In this document: piece by piece, positions 16,900 to 28,225 of the stretch
Position numbering within the stretch: the stretch's first letter is position 1
How the letters are laid out: the number at the start of each line of letters is the position of its first letter
NCBI RefSeq assembly: GCF_003952485.1
Contig: NZ_CP034447.1
Location: forward strand, 6,028,501 to 6,092,500
Reading direction: 5' to 3'
Length of the DNA stretch: 64,000 nt
DNA from: Mesorhizobium sp. M1E.F.Ca.ET.045.02.1.1
Lineage (GTDB): Bacteria; Pseudomonadota; Alphaproteobacteria; Rhizobiales; Rhizobiaceae
Translations under genes and position numbers: made by a program
The notes under the pieces: generated by a model
The model's database searches: none
What the model saw: the letters and a program-made list of their open reading frames with translations, nothing else
What the model was told of the DNA's origin: nothing

Positions 16900-18435
16900 T
16901 TACTTGACGGAAACGCTCGGACCGCCTTCGACCGCCAGCACCAGGCGGCGGTTGGTGATGCGCGCCAGTTGCGCCAGCCGGCCGGCCGGGCGCTCGCCAT
17001 AGAGGTCGGAGAGCGAGGCCGGCAGCACCAGCGCCAGCGCGCCGTTGCCGCGGCTTTCCCATTTCAGCCTTGGCATCACGCCCGGCATCGCCGCCGTCAG
17101 CAGGTAGACGACGCGCATCATCGCCGCCAGCACGCGGGCGCGCTCGAGCATGCGCGACGGCGCCAGCGCCTTGATCTCCGGCGCGATTCCATCGCTGAAG
17201 ATGCCGTCATGGCGGTAGGCGCTGGCCAGAGCCAGGTAGGCGCGGCCGGGATGGTCGACGCCGATGAAGGAGGCATGCGCGATGATGTTGAGCGACTGCC
17301 GTCCGCGATATTCCGGGTGCGCGCGCCAGCCGATATCGGCGAGCAGGCACGCAGCGTGGCGATAGCGCGCCTCGTCCACCGTCTCGTCGATGCCGAAGGC
17401 CTTGAAGGCCTTGCCCGTCCATTCGACGAGGTCGTGCGCATGATGGACCGAGCGGGAACGCAATACCGCCAATTCCTCGGCCGCCGAGATCAGCGGATCG
17501 GATTTCTGCTCGGCGGCGTCAAGCAGCGAATAGAGGAAGCCCTCGCGCACGCCCTGCGCCGAGACGACGATCTTGGAAGGCTGCATGGCCGCCATGATCT
17601 CCTGCAGCACGACGGCGCCGTAAGGCAGCAGCGAGCGGCGGTTCTTGGAGACGCCCTCGATACCCTTGACCTTCTCGATCTCGCCCTTGGCCACCTGCCT
17701 AAGGAAGGTCTGGGCGCTGTCGGCGGCGATCTCGTAGTGATGCATGACGCCAAGCGGGTAGTTGTTCATCTCCATGTGCAGGCGGGCGAGGTTTCGCCAG
17801 GTGCCGCCGACGGCGTAGAAGACCCTGCCCTGCCCGCCCTTCAAGAGCTTCGCCCGCGCCAGTTCCTGGCGCGCGATCTTCTGCGCCTGGACGAGCGAGT
17901 TCTTCGCCATATCCTGCAGGCGCAGCCCACCGAGCGGCAGCGTGATGCCGTCGCCGATCGCTTCGCCATTGATATCGATGAGCTCCAGGCTGCCGCCGCC
18001 GAGGTCGCCGGCGATGCCGTTGGCCGGGTGGAAGCCGGAAATGATGCCGAGCGCCGAATAATGCGCTTCCTGGCGGCCTGAGAGCACCCGGATCTCGGTC
18101 TTCAGCACGTCCTCGGCGCGGTGGATGAAGTCCGGGCCGTTAATCGCCTCGCGGGCCGCCGCGGTTGCCAGCACATACATGTGCTCGGCGCCGGCCTGGT
18201 CCGAAAGCGCGCGAAACCGCCGGAACTCCTCCATCGAGCGCGTCACCGCCTCGGGATCGAGCTTGCCCGTCGAAACGATGCCGCGGCCGAGGCCGGCCAG
18301 CATCTTTTCGTTGAACAGCAGCGTCGGCGAGCGCGCCAGCCCTTCATAGACGACAAGGCGGATCGAGTTCGATCCGATGTCGATGATCGACAGCGGCCGC
18401 CGGTCCTGGAGCCGGCCCTGGGAAATTGAAATCAC
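16900..18435 (-). CDS. ppx: Exopolyphosphatase (Ppx/GppA family)
   Basis: A 511-residue enzyme that removes terminal phosphates from polyphosphate, or pppGpp in related GppA. The actin-like ATPase-fold phosphate loops are visible: [17 protein letters not shown] (~residues 16-32) and the second loop [26 protein letters not shown] lies between. The C-terminal helical region ([19 protein letters not shown]) is HD-like. GTG at 18435 overlaps the ppk1 stop by 4 bp, so the two enzymes are translationally coupled and set polyphosphate level together. Confidence 0.95.
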   Translation of the reverse strand: MISISQGRLQDRRPLSIIDIGSNSIRLVVYEGLARSPTLLFNEKMLAGLGRGIVSTGKLDPEAVTRSMEEFRRFRALSDQAGAEHMYVLATAAAREAINGPDFIHRAEDVLKTEIRVLSGRQEAHYSALGIISGFHPANGIAGDLGGGSLELIDINGEAIGDGITLPLGGLRLQDMAKNSLVQAQKIARQELARAKLLKGGQGRVFYAVGGTWRNLARLHMEMNNYPLGVMHHYEIAADSAQTFLRQVAKGEIEKVKGIEGVSKNRRSLLPYGAVVLQEIMAAMQPSKIVVSAQGVREGFLYSLLDAAEQKSDPLISAAEELAVLRSRSVHHAHDLVEWTGKAFKAFGIDETVDEARYRHAACLLADIGWRAHPEYRGRQSLNIIAHASFIGVDHPGRAYLALASAYRHDGIFSDGIAPEIKALAPSRMLERARVLAAMMRVVYLLTAAMPGVMPRLKWESRGNGALALVLPASLSDLYGERPAGRLAQLARITNRRLVLAVEGGPSVSVK

Positions 18436-20627
18436 GCGGCGCCGTTCTTCTTGCGGCGCTTGAACTGAGCAATGCGCTTGGGCGCATGCGATTTCAGCGC
18501 GTCACCCCGTCCGGAAAGGCTCGGATTGGTCATGAAATATTCCTGCGCGTTGAACGGCTCCTCGCCCTCCTCCAGCATGACGCGCCGGGAGGTTCCGTCT
18601 GCCAATACGTCGAAACTTTGCTGGTTGTCCATGACATTGCCCAGCATGATCTGGCCAAGCACCTGTTCATGCACAGTTGGATTGGTGATCGGCACCAGCG
18701 TCTCGACGCGGCGGTCGAGATTGCGCGGCATCATGTCGGCCGAGGAGATGTAGACGATCGCCTCGTCCGACGGCAGACCGTGGCCGTTGCCGAAGCAGTA
18801 GATGCGGCTGTGTTCGAGAAAGCGGCCGACGATCGACTTCACCCTGATGTTCTCGGACAGGCCCGGCACCTGCGGCCGCAGGCAGCAGATGCCGCGCACA
18901 ACGAGGTCGACCTCGACGCCGGCGCGGCTGGCGTCATAGAGCGCGTCGATGACGGTCGGATCGACGAGTGAGTTCATCTTCATCCAGATGCGGGCCGGCC
19001 TGCCTTCACGCGCATGGCCGATCTCCTCGGAGACGTGCTTCAGGATGCGCTTGCGCAGCGTGAAGGGCGACACCGCGATGCGCATCTCCTCGGCGGGCTC
19101 CGCATAGCCGGTGATGAAGTTGAAGAGCTGGGCGACGTCGCGCGCGATCGTCGGATCGGTGGTGAAGAAGGACAGGTCGGTGTAGATGCGGGCGGTGACC
19201 GGATGGTAGTTGCCGGTGCCGAGATGCACGTAGTTGCGCAGCCGGCTGTCCTCGCGGCGCACGATGAGCGACATCTTGGCGTGGGTCTTCAATTCCAGGA
19301 AGCCGAACACGACCTGAACGCCGGCGCGCTCGAGGTCGCGCGCCCAGCGGATGTTGGCCTCCTCGTCGAAGCGCGCCTTGAGCTCGACAAGCGCTGTGAC
19401 CGACTTGCCGGCCTCGGCCGCGTCGATGAGCGCGCGCACGATCGGGCTGTCGTTCGAGGTGCGGTAGAGCGTCTGCTTGATCGCGACCACTTCCGGATCG
19501 GCCGCCGCCTGGCGCAGGAACTGCACCACGACGTCGAACGATTCGTAGGGGTGGTGGACGATGATGTCCTTCTCGCGGATCGCGGCGAAGCAGTCGCCGC
19601 CATGCTCGCGGATACGCTCGGGGAAGCGCGGGTTGTAGGGCGTGAATTTGAGGTCGTCGCGCGGAACAGCGACGATCTCGGATATCTGGTTGAGCGCCAG
19701 CGGACCGGTCAAGACGCTGATGCGGCTCGACGAGACGCCGAGCTCGCCGGCGACGAAGTCGCGCAATTCGGCCGGCATCAGCGTGTCGAACTCGATGCGG
19801 ATCACGGAACCGCGGCGGCGGCGCTTCAGCGCCGTCTCGAACAGGCGCACGAGATCTTCCGACTCTTCCTCGACCTCGATATCGCTGTCGCGGATGATGC
19901 GGAACGTGCCTGAGCCCTTGACCTCGTAGCCGGGAAACAGCTTGCCGATATAGATGCCGACCGCTTCCTCCAACGGGATGAAGCGGACATGGTTCTTGCG
20001 GTCGGGCAGACGGATGAAGCGTTTCAGCGCCACCGGCAGACGCAGAAGCGCGCTCATCTCCTCGCCGTTCTTGCGGTGGCGCAATTGCAGCGCCATCGAG
20101 AAACCGAGATTGGGAATGAACGGGAACGGATGCGCCGGGTCGATCGACAGCGGCGTCAGCACCGGGAAAACCTGGTCCTGGAAATGTTCTTCCAGCCAGG
20201 CCCTCTCGTCCTTGGTGAGCCCGTCGCGGGTGATGCTCTCGATGCCTTCCTTGTCGAGCAGCTCCATCAGGGTCGACAGGCTCTTCTGCTGGTCTTCCTG
20301 CAGACGCTCGACCTCGCGCAGCAACTGTTCGAGCTGCTGTTCGGGCGTGCGGCCGTCTGGGCTCTTCAGCGCGATGCCCTCGCGCACCTGGCCGGCAAGG
20401 CCGGCGACGCGGACCATGAAGAACTCGTCGAGGTTGGCGGCAGAGATCGACAGGAAGCGGACGCGCTCGAGCAGCGGGTGGCGCGTGTTGAGCGATTCCT
20501 CGAGCACGCGCCGGTTGAACTGCAGCCAGGAAAATTCCCGGTTGACGAAGCGGTCGGGATTACCGCCGTCCGGGCTTGCCGCCTCGACGGTGATGAACTC
20601 GCTCTGCACCGGCCTCAGTTCGCTCAT
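18432..20627 (-). CDS. ppk1: Polyphosphate kinase 1
   Basis: A 731-residue enzyme that reversibly polymerises ATP gamma-phosphate into polyphosphate. The N-terminal domain starts with [20 protein letters not shown] and [19 protein letters not shown]; the catalytic part contains [60 protein letters not shown], the phospho-histidine region [20 protein letters not shown] and [18 protein letters not shown] at 20627 gives the usual rhizobial length. It heads the ppk1-ppx operon. Confidence 0.97.
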   Translation of the reverse strand: MSELRPVQSEFITVEAASPDGGNPDRFVNREFSWLQFNRRVLEESLNTRHPLLERVRFLSISAANLDEFFMVRVAGLAGQVREGIALKSPDGRTPEQQLEQLLREVERLQEDQQKSLSTLMELLDKEGIESITRDGLTKDERAWLEEHFQDQVFPVLTPLSIDPAHPFPFIPNLGFSMALQLRHRKNGEEMSALLRLPVALKRFIRLPDRKNHVRFIPLEEAVGIYIGKLFPGYEVKGSGTFRIIRDSDIEVEEESEDLVRLFETALKRRRRGSVIRIEFDTLMPAELRDFVAGELGVSSSRISVLTGPLALNQISEIVAVPRDDLKFTPYNPRFPERIREHGGDCFAAIREKDIIVHHPYESFDVVVQFLRQAAADPEVVAIKQTLYRTSNDSPIVRALIDAAEAGKSVTALVELKARFDEEANIRWARDLERAGVQVVFGFLELKTHAKMSLIVRREDSRLRNYVHLGTGNYHPVTARIYTDLSFFTTDPTIARDVAQLFNFITGYAEPAEEMRIAVSPFTLRKRILKHVSEEIGHAREGRPARIWMKMNSLVDPTVIDALYDASRAGVEVDLVVRGICCLRPQVPGLSENIRVKSIVGRFLEHSRIYCFGNGHGLPSDEAIVYISSADMMPRNLDRRVETLVPITNPTVHEQVLGQIMLGNVMDNQQSFDVLADGTSRRVMLEEGEEPFNAQEYFMTNPSLSGRGDALKSHAPKRIAQFKRRKKNGAA

Positions 20628-20881
20628 GATTCCTGCTCTTGCCTGCAACCGTTCTCTTTGAGCGCCATACACCGCCGGACGCGTTGTGGATGCTCTAACA
20701 TGCTTTCATGACGCATGATGTCACGGAATCGGTTCGTTTCCGGGGCGATGCGCTTAACCGGCTCAACTTATCCTCTGACAGGGTTTTGCGACAGTTTCAT
20801 TTCATCGATCTTGCAAAGAGACCGGTTATGATCCAGATGCAAACGGGCCGAAATCAAGCCGAGACCAAATTGGAGACGACG

Positions 20882-21127
20882 ATGGCAGGCGGTTCCATTC
20901 CACATTTCCAGAACGATGCGGGCCATCCGGTCATCGACATCGGCGTCAAGGAATTCATGTGCACCGGCGCCAACCCGCCTTTCGACCATCCGCATGTGTT
21001 CCTCGACATGGGCGACGACAACGAGAAGGTCTGCCCCTATTGCTCGACGCTCTACCGCTATTCGCCAAAGCTGAAGGCGACGGAAACGCAGCCTGCCGGC
21101 TGCCTCTATATCGACCAGGCCGCCTGA
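20882..21127 (+). CDS. Zinc-finger (CHCC/NDUFS6-type) domain protein
   Basis: An 81-residue protein with the zf-CHCC pattern EFMCTGANPPFDHPHVFLDMG followed by CPYCSTLYRY: one Cys, His residues and a CxxC pair forming a zinc site. This is the domain of the mitochondrial complex I accessory subunit NDUFS6; the alphaproteobacterial homologue is an accessory factor of complex I. ATG at 20882 has GGAG at 7 bp; upstream in-frame starts exist (20828, 20708). It lies 12 bp before the flavin monooxygenase gene and may be co-transcribed with it. Confidence 0.85.
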   Translation: MAGGSIPHFQNDAGHPVIDIGVKEFMCTGANPPFDHPHVFLDMGDDNEKVCPYCSTLYRYSPKLKATETQPAGCLYIDQAA

Positions 21128-21139
21128 TTCTGCGCGATC

Positions 21140-22375
21140 ATGGATGAGGCGCGGTCCCGGCAGGTCGTCATCGCCGGGGCCGGCATAGCCGGGCTGACGG
21201 CGGCGCTGGCCTTTACGGAGCGCGGCTACCCCGTCACGGTGCTGGAGCAGGCCAGGCAGCTCGAAGTCGTGGGCGCCGGGCTCCAGCTTTCTCCCAACGC
21301 GACCCGCATCCTGCGCCGGCTCGGCGTGCTCGACCGCTTACGGCTGAGCGCGATCAGGCCGGAAGCGGTGGTGCTTAAGGACGCCGCCACCTTGCGCGAG
21401 CTGGCACGCGTGCCGCTGGGCCAGGCCGGCGAAGACCGCTGGCGAGCGCCCTATCTTGTGGCGCACCGCGCCGACCTGCATGCCGCGCTGACGGCGACGG
21501 TTGCGGAGCGGCCCGAGATCGAGCTTGTGACAGGCGCACGGGTGACGGCCATCGCCATTTCGTCTCCCAACATCACCGTCACATCCGAAACGGATGGCGA
21601 CAGCATCGAGGTCGCCGGAGGCCTGCTGGTCGGCGCCGACGGCGTCTGGTCGACGGTGAGATCGCAACTTGCCGGCAGAGAGCCCGCTTTTGCGAGAAGC
21701 CGCTTTTCCGGCGAGCTCGCCTGGCGCGCCACGGTGGCGGCGACAAGCGCCGCCGGCCAGGCCTTTGCGGCGATCGGCGCGCTCGACTGCGTCACCGCCT
21801 TCCTCCATCCTGGTTTCCACATGGTCGCCTATCCGGTAAGCGGGGGCAGCGCCGTCAACCTCGCCGCCTTCACCAAGGGCGAGCGCATTGCCGAAGGCTG
21901 GTCGGGCCATGCCGATCCCGCCATTCTCGCCAGCGCCATGCGCGGCACGTCGCAGGTTCTGGCAAGGCTTGCCACGCTCGCCGGCCCCTGGACGGCATTT
22001 CCGATCCACACCGTCGAGCAGCAGTGCTGGACGATGCCGGAAGGCGTCGCGCTGATCGGTGACGCCGCGCACGCCATGACGCCGTTCGCGGCGCAGGGCG
22101 CGGCTATGGGCATAGAGGACGCCGCGATGCTTGCCAGTTTGGTCGCCGACTTTCCCGCCGATCCGCGGCAAAGCCTCGGTATCTGGGAAAATCTCAGGCG
22201 CCCGCGCATCGAGAAGGTGCTCAGGCGCGGCGCGCTCAACCGGTTGGCATGGCATGCCTGGGGACCGGTGGCGCTAGCCCGCAACCTGGTGCTGGCGACG
22301 CGGCCGGCGGAAAAGCTCGCGGCGGATCTGGACTGGCTCTATGGCTGGGAGGAGCGGAACGTTGTAGGGCGGTAA
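21140..22375 (+). CDS. FAD-dependent monooxygenase (salicylate hydroxylase-like)
   Basis: A 411-residue class A flavin monooxygenase. It has the N-terminal dinucleotide motif VVIAGAGIAGLTAALAF (GxGxxG), the DG motif in GGLLVGADGVWSTVRSQL (~residue 165) and the GD motif ALIGDAAHAMTPFAAQGAAMGIEDA (~310) in the expected places. Such enzymes hydroxylate aromatic acids or ubiquinone precursors with NAD(P)H and O2. The context does not name the substrate. It follows the zinc-finger gene closely on the same strand. Confidence 0.92.
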   Translation: MDEARSRQVVIAGAGIAGLTAALAFTERGYPVTVLEQARQLEVVGAGLQLSPNATRILRRLGVLDRLRLSAIRPEAVVLKDAATLRELARVPLGQAGEDRWRAPYLVAHRADLHAALTATVAERPEIELVTGARVTAIAISSPNITVTSETDGDSIEVAGGLLVGADGVWSTVRSQLAGREPAFARSRFSGELAWRATVAATSAAGQAFAAIGALDCVTAFLHPGFHMVAYPVSGGSAVNLAAFTKGERIAEGWSGHADPAILASAMRGTSQVLARLATLAGPWTAFPIHTVEQQCWTMPEGVALIGDAAHAMTPFAAQGAAMGIEDAAMLASLVADFPADPRQSLGIWENLRRPRIEKVLRRGALNRLAWHAWGPVALARNLVLATRPAEKLAADLDWLYGWEERNVVGR

Positions 22376-22401
22376 GGCGTCGCAGCGATAAAGCTCGACA
22401 G

Positions 22402-22445
22402 GCTGGCGGGACAGAGGGGGGTGTGACGGAACGCGGCGTTCGCAA
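22402..22445 (+). repeat. Solo arm of a type B repeat
   Basis: The words GGCGGGACAGAGGGGGGTGT and GACGGAACGCGGCGTTCG match the outer end of the right arm of the type B repeat at 31690-31725, but there is no inverted partner and no GGGGGAG hairpin. It looks like the remnant of a deleted element. Confidence 0.55.
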
Positions 22446-22464
22446 CTCGCGGATATGCCAACCA

Positions 22465-23133
22465 TCAATCATACAGCCTCATCGACAACCCCAGCGACAC
22501 CGGGAGCGGGTTCCACCAGCCGGTGCGCAGGCCGGCGGTGCGCAGTGCCGCCGCCGTCCAGGTGTTGCAACCGACCAGCGCGTTGAAACGGCCGTTGGCC
22601 TCGTAGAAGCGGTCGAAGCTGGAATAGCCGGCATTGTCGATGACCGTCGGCCCGTTCGGCCCCTGCCGGAAGCTCGATTGAATGTAATCGAGCAGCACCG
22701 AAAAGTGCTTCTCGTCGATGTCGAAGCCAGCGACGTCCGGGCGCGGTTCGGCAATCGCGCCGGCGAGGTCGACATGCATCACCGAGGCGTCCAGCGTCAG
22801 CGCCTTCAGCACCGGCACGGCCCTCAGTTCCGACCATGTCGGCGTCTCCAGGTAGAACGCGCGACCGCCCCAGCCGAAAATAAGGTAGCGCGCCTGCGGC
22901 GCATCGGTGGGCAGCCCGGCGTCGGCGAGGAAATGATAACGCCGGCGCACGCCGTCATCGACCGGGATCGCGATGTCGGTATGGATCGGGTTCTTGAGCA
23001 CCAGTATGCGCCTGGTGCCCTCGCCCGCGGCCACCGCCGGCCAGAGTGGGCGCGGCACCAGCGTGCCGAGCGCGGCGGTAAAAAGGAGCACAGCGACCAG
23101 CATGGACGGGAAACGCAGGAATTTTCTCGTCAA
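22465..23133 (-). CDS. TIGR02117/DUF2459 family protein
   Basis: A 222-residue protein with an N-terminal membrane anchor or signal (FPSMLVAVLLFTAALGTLV). The family pattern is visible: LVLKNPIHTDIAIPVDD with a conserved HTDI, FGWGGRAFYLETPTW, a lone His in MHVDL, and NALVGCNTWTAAALRTAG with a conserved Cys followed by a Gln/Arg-rich helix. The His/Cys arrangement resembles a papain-like fold hydrolase, which is why some members are thought to be peptidase-like; activity is not established. Confidence 0.75.
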   Translation of the reverse strand: MTRKFLRFPSMLVAVLLFTAALGTLVPRPLWPAVAAGEGTRRILVLKNPIHTDIAIPVDDGVRRRYHFLADAGLPTDAPQARYLIFGWGGRAFYLETPTWSELRAVPVLKALTLDASVMHVDLAGAIAEPRPDVAGFDIDEKHFSVLLDYIQSSFRQGPNGPTVIDNAGYSSFDRFYEANGRFNALVGCNTWTAAALRTAGLRTGWWNPLPVSLGLSMRLYD

Positions 23134-23154
23134 CGGCGGGGCTCCGTTGCGCCT

Positions 23155-23262
23155 CTAGAGCAATTCCAGAAAAAGTGTGTAACAGTTTTCCGTCCGGAAT
23201 TGCGTAAAAACAAATAGTTAGAGTGGGTCAGCGATTCTGTGAAAAGCCGAAACCGCTCTAAG
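23155..23262. repeat. Type E rhizobial intergenic repeat
   Basis: Starts CTAGAGCAATTCCAGAAAAA and continues through CCGTCCGGAATTGCGT to AAACCGCTCTAA; the outer TAGAGC/GCTCTA words form an inverted end pair. The diverged second copy is at 16262-16346. It lies upstream of the DUF2459-type gene. Confidence 0.65.
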
Positions 23263-23296
23263 CACAGAGTTTCTTAGCCGATCGTCCAAAAACAAA

Positions 23297-23323
23297 GAAG
23301 CCCGACCTTGCGGCCGGGCTTCT
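23297..23323 (-). terminator. Terminator of the aap operon
   Basis: GAAGCCCG (23297-23304) pairs with CGGGCTTC (23316-23323) around a short loop. On the minus strand it lies 20 bp after the aapP stop and is followed by TTTGTTTTT. Confidence 0.8.
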
Positions 23324-23343
23324 CAAATCGTTGTCGCGCTGTG

Positions 23344-24147
<804 letters not shown>

Positions 24148-24176
24148 GGCCAATTCCCCTTTTATCGTTCGATTTG

Positions 24177-24225
24177 ATGCATGTCGTTATCCCAAAACCG
24201 TTTCACACTTTTGGGCGACATGCAT
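24177..24225. repeat. Type D palindromic repeat (copy 1)
   Basis: A 49 bp element with ATGCATGTCG at one end and its complement CGACATGCAT at the other, and an inner CCCAAAA/TTTTGGG pair. The copy at 47457-47505 matches at 44 of 49 positions. It fills the aapM-aapP gap and touches the aapM stop codon. Confidence 0.8.
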
Positions 24226-25382
24226 CAGCGTTTGTAGCCGGTGTCGAGCCGGCGTTCGGTGTACATTGAATAGCGCGACATGCCGAAGCAGAACAGCCAG
24301 AATACGAAGGCGGCAAAGACGAGGCCGGATTTCGCGGTCTGCGGCGTCGCCCAGTTGGCGTCGGACAGGTTCTGTTTGACCACGCCCAAAAGGTCGAAGA
24401 TCGAGATGATCAGCACCAGGCTGGTGTCCTTGAACATGCCGATGAAGGTGTTGACGATGGCGGGGATGACCAGCTTCAGCGCCTGCGGCAGCACGATCAG
24501 ACCCATCTTCTGCCAGTAGCCGAGGCCGAGAGAATCGGCGCCCTCATACTGCCCCTTCGGGATCGCCTGAAGGCCACCGCGCACCACTTCCGCCATATAG
24601 GCGGCGGCGAACAGCGACACGCCGATCAGCGCCCGCAGGAACTTGTCGAAGGTGACACCGGCCGGCAGGAACAGCGGCAGCATGACACTGGCGAAAAACA
24701 ACACCGTGATCAGCGGGATGCCGCGCACGGTCTCGATGAAAATCACACACAGCATCTTGACGATCGGCATCTTGGAGCGCCGGCCGAGCGCCAGCAGCGT
24801 GCCGAGCGGCAGCGACACGGCGATACCGACGAAAGAGAGGCTGAGCGTCACCAGCAGCCCGCCCCAGCGCGAAGTCTCGACAAGCGGGAGGCCGAACGCA
24901 CCGCCGGACAAGAGAAAGAAAGACACAACCGGCAGCACCAGGAAGAGCAGGATGGCGTTCAGTCCCTTGCGCGGCACGCGTGGAATCAGCATCGGCACCA
25001 AAAGCACCACCAGCAGGACAGCGACCAGGATCGGCCGCCAGCGTTCCTCGACCGGATAGGTGCCGAACATGAACTGCCCAAACTTGGCGTTGACGAAGGC
25101 CCAGCAGGCGCCACTCCAGCCGTCGGGCTGGATGCCGCCCTGCGCGACCGTTGCGCAGACCGTGCGGTTGGGCCCGATCCATTGGGCGCTGATGAAGGCC
25201 CAGTTGATGACCTGCGGCAGCACCCAGAGAACAATGGCGATGCCGAGAACGGTGAGGATCGTGTCGCTGACCGAACCGATCAGGTTCTTGCGCACCCAGG
25301 CATAGGCGCCGCGCTCGGTGGGCGGCGCCGGCTGGGCAAGCGCCATCTCGGTGCGCACCCAGGACATATCGTGTTCCTGCAT
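24225..25382 (-). CDS. aapM: General L-amino acid ABC transporter permease AapM
   Basis: A 385-residue inner-membrane permease with about eight hydrophobic segments. The C-terminal permease loop [44 protein letters not shown] is the EAA-type coupling motif for the ATPase. The long N-terminal extension before the first core helix, with [11 protein letters not shown], is typical of AapM rather than shorter HisQ/M-type permeases. ATG at 25382 lies 4 bp after the aapQ stop with GAGG upstream. Confidence 0.94.
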   Translation of the reverse strand: MQEHDMSWVRTEMALAQPAPPTERGAYAWVRKNLIGSVSDTILTVLGIAIVLWVLPQVINWAFISAQWIGPNRTVCATVAQGGIQPDGWSGACWAFVNAKFGQFMFGTYPVEERWRPILVAVLLVVLLVPMLIPRVPRKGLNAILLFLVLPVVSFFLLSGGAFGLPLVETSRWGGLLVTLSLSFVGIAVSLPLGTLLALGRRSKMPIVKMLCVIFIETVRGIPLITVLFFASVMLPLFLPAGVTFDKFLRALIGVSLFAAAYMAEVVRGGLQAIPKGQYEGADSLGLGYWQKMGLIVLPQALKLVIPAIVNTFIGMFKDTSLVLIISIFDLLGVVKQNLSDANWATPQTAKSGLVFAAFVFWLFCFGMSRYSMYTERRLDTGYKR

Positions 25383-25386
25383 GACC

Positions 25387-26574
25387 CTACCTCTCCACCA
25401 GCGCCATTCTGGCGTTGACGACGTTCATCACCGCGGAGGTGATGAGGCTCAGCACCAGATAGGCGATCATCATGATAAATACGCCCTCGACCGCCTGCCC
25501 GGTCTGGTTGAGCACCGTGCCGGCAGTGGCGGTAAGGTCCGGATAGCCGATGGCGATCGCAAGCGAGGAGTTCTTGGTCAGGTTGAGATACTGGCTGGTC
25601 ATCGGCGGAATGACGATACGCATCGCCTGCGGCACCACAACCAGGCGCAGAATCGGGCCGGAGCGCAGACCAAGGGCGCCGGCCGCCTCGGTCTGACCCT
25701 TGCTGACACCCCTGATGCCGGCGCGCACGATCTCGGCGATGAAGGCCGCCGTATAGCAGGAGAGCGCCAGATAGAGCGACAGGAACTCGGGTTTGACCTG
25801 GAAGCCGCCAGTCAGATTGAAGGTCGACTGCTTCGGCAGGTCGAAGGTGAGCGGCATCCCGGCGAGCAGGAAGGCAAGCACCGGCAGGCCGACGATCAGG
25901 GCCACCGAGGTCCAGAACACCGGGAACTGCTGGCCGGTCGCCATCTGGCGCTGGCGCGCCCGGTACGCGACGAACCAGGCCATGGCGAGCGCCACGACGA
26001 AGGCGACGCCGATCAGCCAGGAGCCATCGCCCCAAATCGCGCGCGGAAAATAAAAGCCGCGCTGGTTGAGGAAAGTGCCGAACGGCAGGTGGAAGCTTTC
26101 GCGCGGCGGAGGCAGGACGGCCAGCACGCCCGAATACCAGAAGAAGATGACCAGCAGAGGCGGGATGTTGCGGAAGATCTCGACATAGACCGTGCAGATC
26201 TTGCGGATCAGCCAGTTGTGCGACAGGCGACCGATGCCGATGACGAAGCCGATGATGGTGGCGGTGACGATGCCGGCAACTGCGACGATGATGGTGTTGA
26301 TCAGGCCGACGAGGATGGCGCGGAAATAGGTCGAATCGGACGTATAGGCGATCGGCGTATCCGAGATGTCGAAACCGGCCCTGCCCCTCAGGAAGCCGAA
26401 GCCGGAGGCGATGTGCAGGCGAGCCAGATTGTCGATGACGTTCTGCACGATCCACCAGACCGAGCCGAACAACAAGACGATGACCAGCGTCTGAAAGAAG
26501 ATGCTGCGTATTTTCGGGTCATTGACGAAGGAGCCGCGGCTCGGCTCCTCGCGAAGGATTTCCTGCGATGCCAT
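25387..26574 (-). CDS. aapQ: General L-amino acid ABC transporter permease AapQ
   Basis: A 395-residue permease paired with AapM. It contains [47 protein letters not shown] and the coupling loop [47 protein letters not shown] at 26574 ([10 protein letters not shown]) is chosen because it matches the family start; the frame is open to 26790 over the aapJ 3' end. It is 64 bp downstream of aapJ. Confidence 0.94.
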   Translation of the reverse strand: MASQEILREEPSRGSFVNDPKIRSIFFQTLVIVLLFGSVWWIVQNVIDNLARLHIASGFGFLRGRAGFDISDTPIAYTSDSTYFRAILVGLINTIIVAVAGIVTATIIGFVIGIGRLSHNWLIRKICTVYVEIFRNIPPLLVIFFWYSGVLAVLPPPRESFHLPFGTFLNQRGFYFPRAIWGDGSWLIGVAFVVALAMAWFVAYRARQRQMATGQQFPVFWTSVALIVGLPVLAFLLAGMPLTFDLPKQSTFNLTGGFQVKPEFLSLYLALSCYTAAFIAEIVRAGIRGVSKGQTEAAGALGLRSGPILRLVVVPQAMRIVIPPMTSQYLNLTKNSSLAIAIGYPDLTATAGTVLNQTGQAVEGVFIMMIAYLVLSLITSAVMNVVNARMALVER

Positions 26575-26638
26575 GCGACCATCCCCTGGAAAGAGAAACC
26601 GGGAGGCAGATGACCTGCCCCCCGGGATCACGTTTCGA

Positions 26639-27667
26639 TCAGCGGATCGGCGGAGCGTATTGCAGGCCGCCCTTGGTCCACAGCGCGTTGATGCCGCGCG
26701 CGATCTTGAGCGGGCTGCCGGAGCCGACATTGCGCTCGAACATTTCGCCGTAGTTACCGACCGCCTTGACGATGTTGACGACCCAGTCATTGGAGACGCC
26801 GAGATCGGTGCCGATCTTGGTGTCGGCTTCCTGGCCGAGCACGCGCTTGACCTCGGGATTGTCCGAGTTCTTCATCTCGTCGACATTGGCCTTGGTGATA
26901 CCGAGCTCCTCGGCGTCGAGCAGCGCGAAGTAGGTCCACTTGACGATGTGGTACCACTGATCGTCGCCCTGGCGCACGGCCGGGCCGAGCGGCTCCTTGG
27001 AGATGATCTCGGGCAGCACGACGTGATCGGCAGGCGAGCCCAGCGTCAGACGGATGCCATAGAGGCCCGACTGGTCGGTGGTGTAGACGTCGCAGCGGCC
27101 GGCGTCATAGGCGGCGTTGACCTCTTCCAGCTTCTCGAACACGACGGGGTTGTACTCCATCTTGTTCGACTTGAAGTAGTCGGCAAGGTTGAGCTCGGTC
27201 GTGGTGCCGGTCTGCACGCAAACGGCGGCGCCCGAAAGCTGCAGCGCCGAGTTCACGCCCGGCAGCTTCTTGGCGTTGATCATGAAGCCCTGGCCGTCAT
27301 AGTAGGTGGTGCCGACGAAGTTCAGGCCGAGCGCGGTATCGCGGTTGATCGTCCAGGTGGTGTTGCGCGACAGGATGTCGACCTCGCCGGACTGCAGCGC
27401 GGTGAAGCGTTCCTTGGCGCTGAGCGGTGTGAACTTGACCTTGGTGCCGTCACCGAAGACGGCGGCCGCGACGGCGCGGCAGAAGTCGGCGTCGATGCCC
27501 TGCCATTCCCCCTTGTCGTCCGGCGCCGAGAAGCCGGCGAGACCGGTCGAGACGCCGCACTGGATAAAGCCCTTCTGCTTCACGGTATCCAGCGTGCCGG
27601 CCGAAGCTGCCGACGCCGTAAACCCGAGCGCGGCGGCGCCAAGAATGCCGATTGCGATGTGTTTCAT
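26639..27667 (-). CDS. aapJ: General L-amino acid ABC transporter binding protein AapJ
   Basis: A 342-residue periplasmic solute-binding protein. It has a signal peptide (MKHIAIGILGAAALGFTASAASA), then GTLDTVKQKGFIQCGVSTGLAGFSAPDDKGEWQGIDADFCRAVAAAVFGD, the SBP_bac_3 signature, and LSAKERFTALQSGEVDILSRNTTWTINRD, characteristic of AapJ/BztA. It captures L-amino acids for the AapQMP translocon. It is the first gene of the operon; the promoter should lie in the ~560 bp upstream. Confidence 0.96.
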   Translation of the reverse strand: MKHIAIGILGAAALGFTASAASAGTLDTVKQKGFIQCGVSTGLAGFSAPDDKGEWQGIDADFCRAVAAAVFGDGTKVKFTPLSAKERFTALQSGEVDILSRNTTWTINRDTALGLNFVGTTYYDGQGFMINAKKLPGVNSALQLSGAAVCVQTGTTTELNLADYFKSNKMEYNPVVFEKLEEVNAAYDAGRCDVYTTDQSGLYGIRLTLGSPADHVVLPEIISKEPLGPAVRQGDDQWYHIVKWTYFALLDAEELGITKANVDEMKNSDNPEVKRVLGQEADTKIGTDLGVSNDWVVNIVKAVGNYGEMFERNVGSGSPLKIARGINALWTKGGLQYAPPIR

Positions 27668-28225
27668 GACCCACAGACCCTTTTCTGCTTTACAGGCGCC
27701 CCTGCTTCCCAGGCAGCCCTGATCTTTTTTCATGTGTGAATGCAGCTCCCACTTCGGCCCACTCCCGGACCCGCACCGTTGCCGGTGCACTGCCTCCCAT
27801 TCACGAAACGCATCGAAGGCGATTATTCCTGTGAGGTCAAGGGAAATGACCGAATTGCGACACGTTTGAAAACCGATTGCCGGAAATGCCCGAATTGCAG
27901 TCAGAAGCGCCCGCGAATTGGTCAAAAGCTGCAACCGGAACCGGCAAGTCGGAGCCCACGGAAATTTTGAACGTTACGCTAATTCATGCCGGTAACTACT
28001 GTCGCCGGCGATGGAAGGACTGGCGCGATTCATGGCGAAGGGCGGGCGCGCCAAGGTGCCTTCGACGCAAGTCCACCGGAGGCGCGCAAAGGGCGCGATC
28101 GGTGAGCCGGCGAGCTTTTATTTGGCCCACCCAAACACCGACGCTTGGCGGGCTCGGAGCGGTTGCACGGGCCGCCACGCCGCACTATGGCTGAGCTCCA
28201 GACACACTACGACAGGCGACGAACC
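27668..28225. other. Long intergenic region between aapJ and metC
   Basis: This 558 bp divergent region holds no convincing gene. Short open frames are present on both strands but lack ribosome sites and family features. It should contain the aapJ promoter (minus) and the metC promoter (plus). No clear -35/-10 pair, inverted operator or known riboswitch core was recognised. Confidence 0.5.

Noticed and set aside
19014..19913. 300-codon open frame opposite ppk1
   Set aside because: Antisense shadow; ppk1 motifs on the other strand are complete.
20773..20803. PHO-box-like GACAG repeats near ppk1
   Set aside because: The repeats are 13 bp apart instead of the 11 bp needed for a PhoB site and do not match the consensus well.
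27990..28225. Possible SAM-type riboswitch before metC
   Set aside because: No recognisable SAM-I or SAM-II core could be found in the leader.
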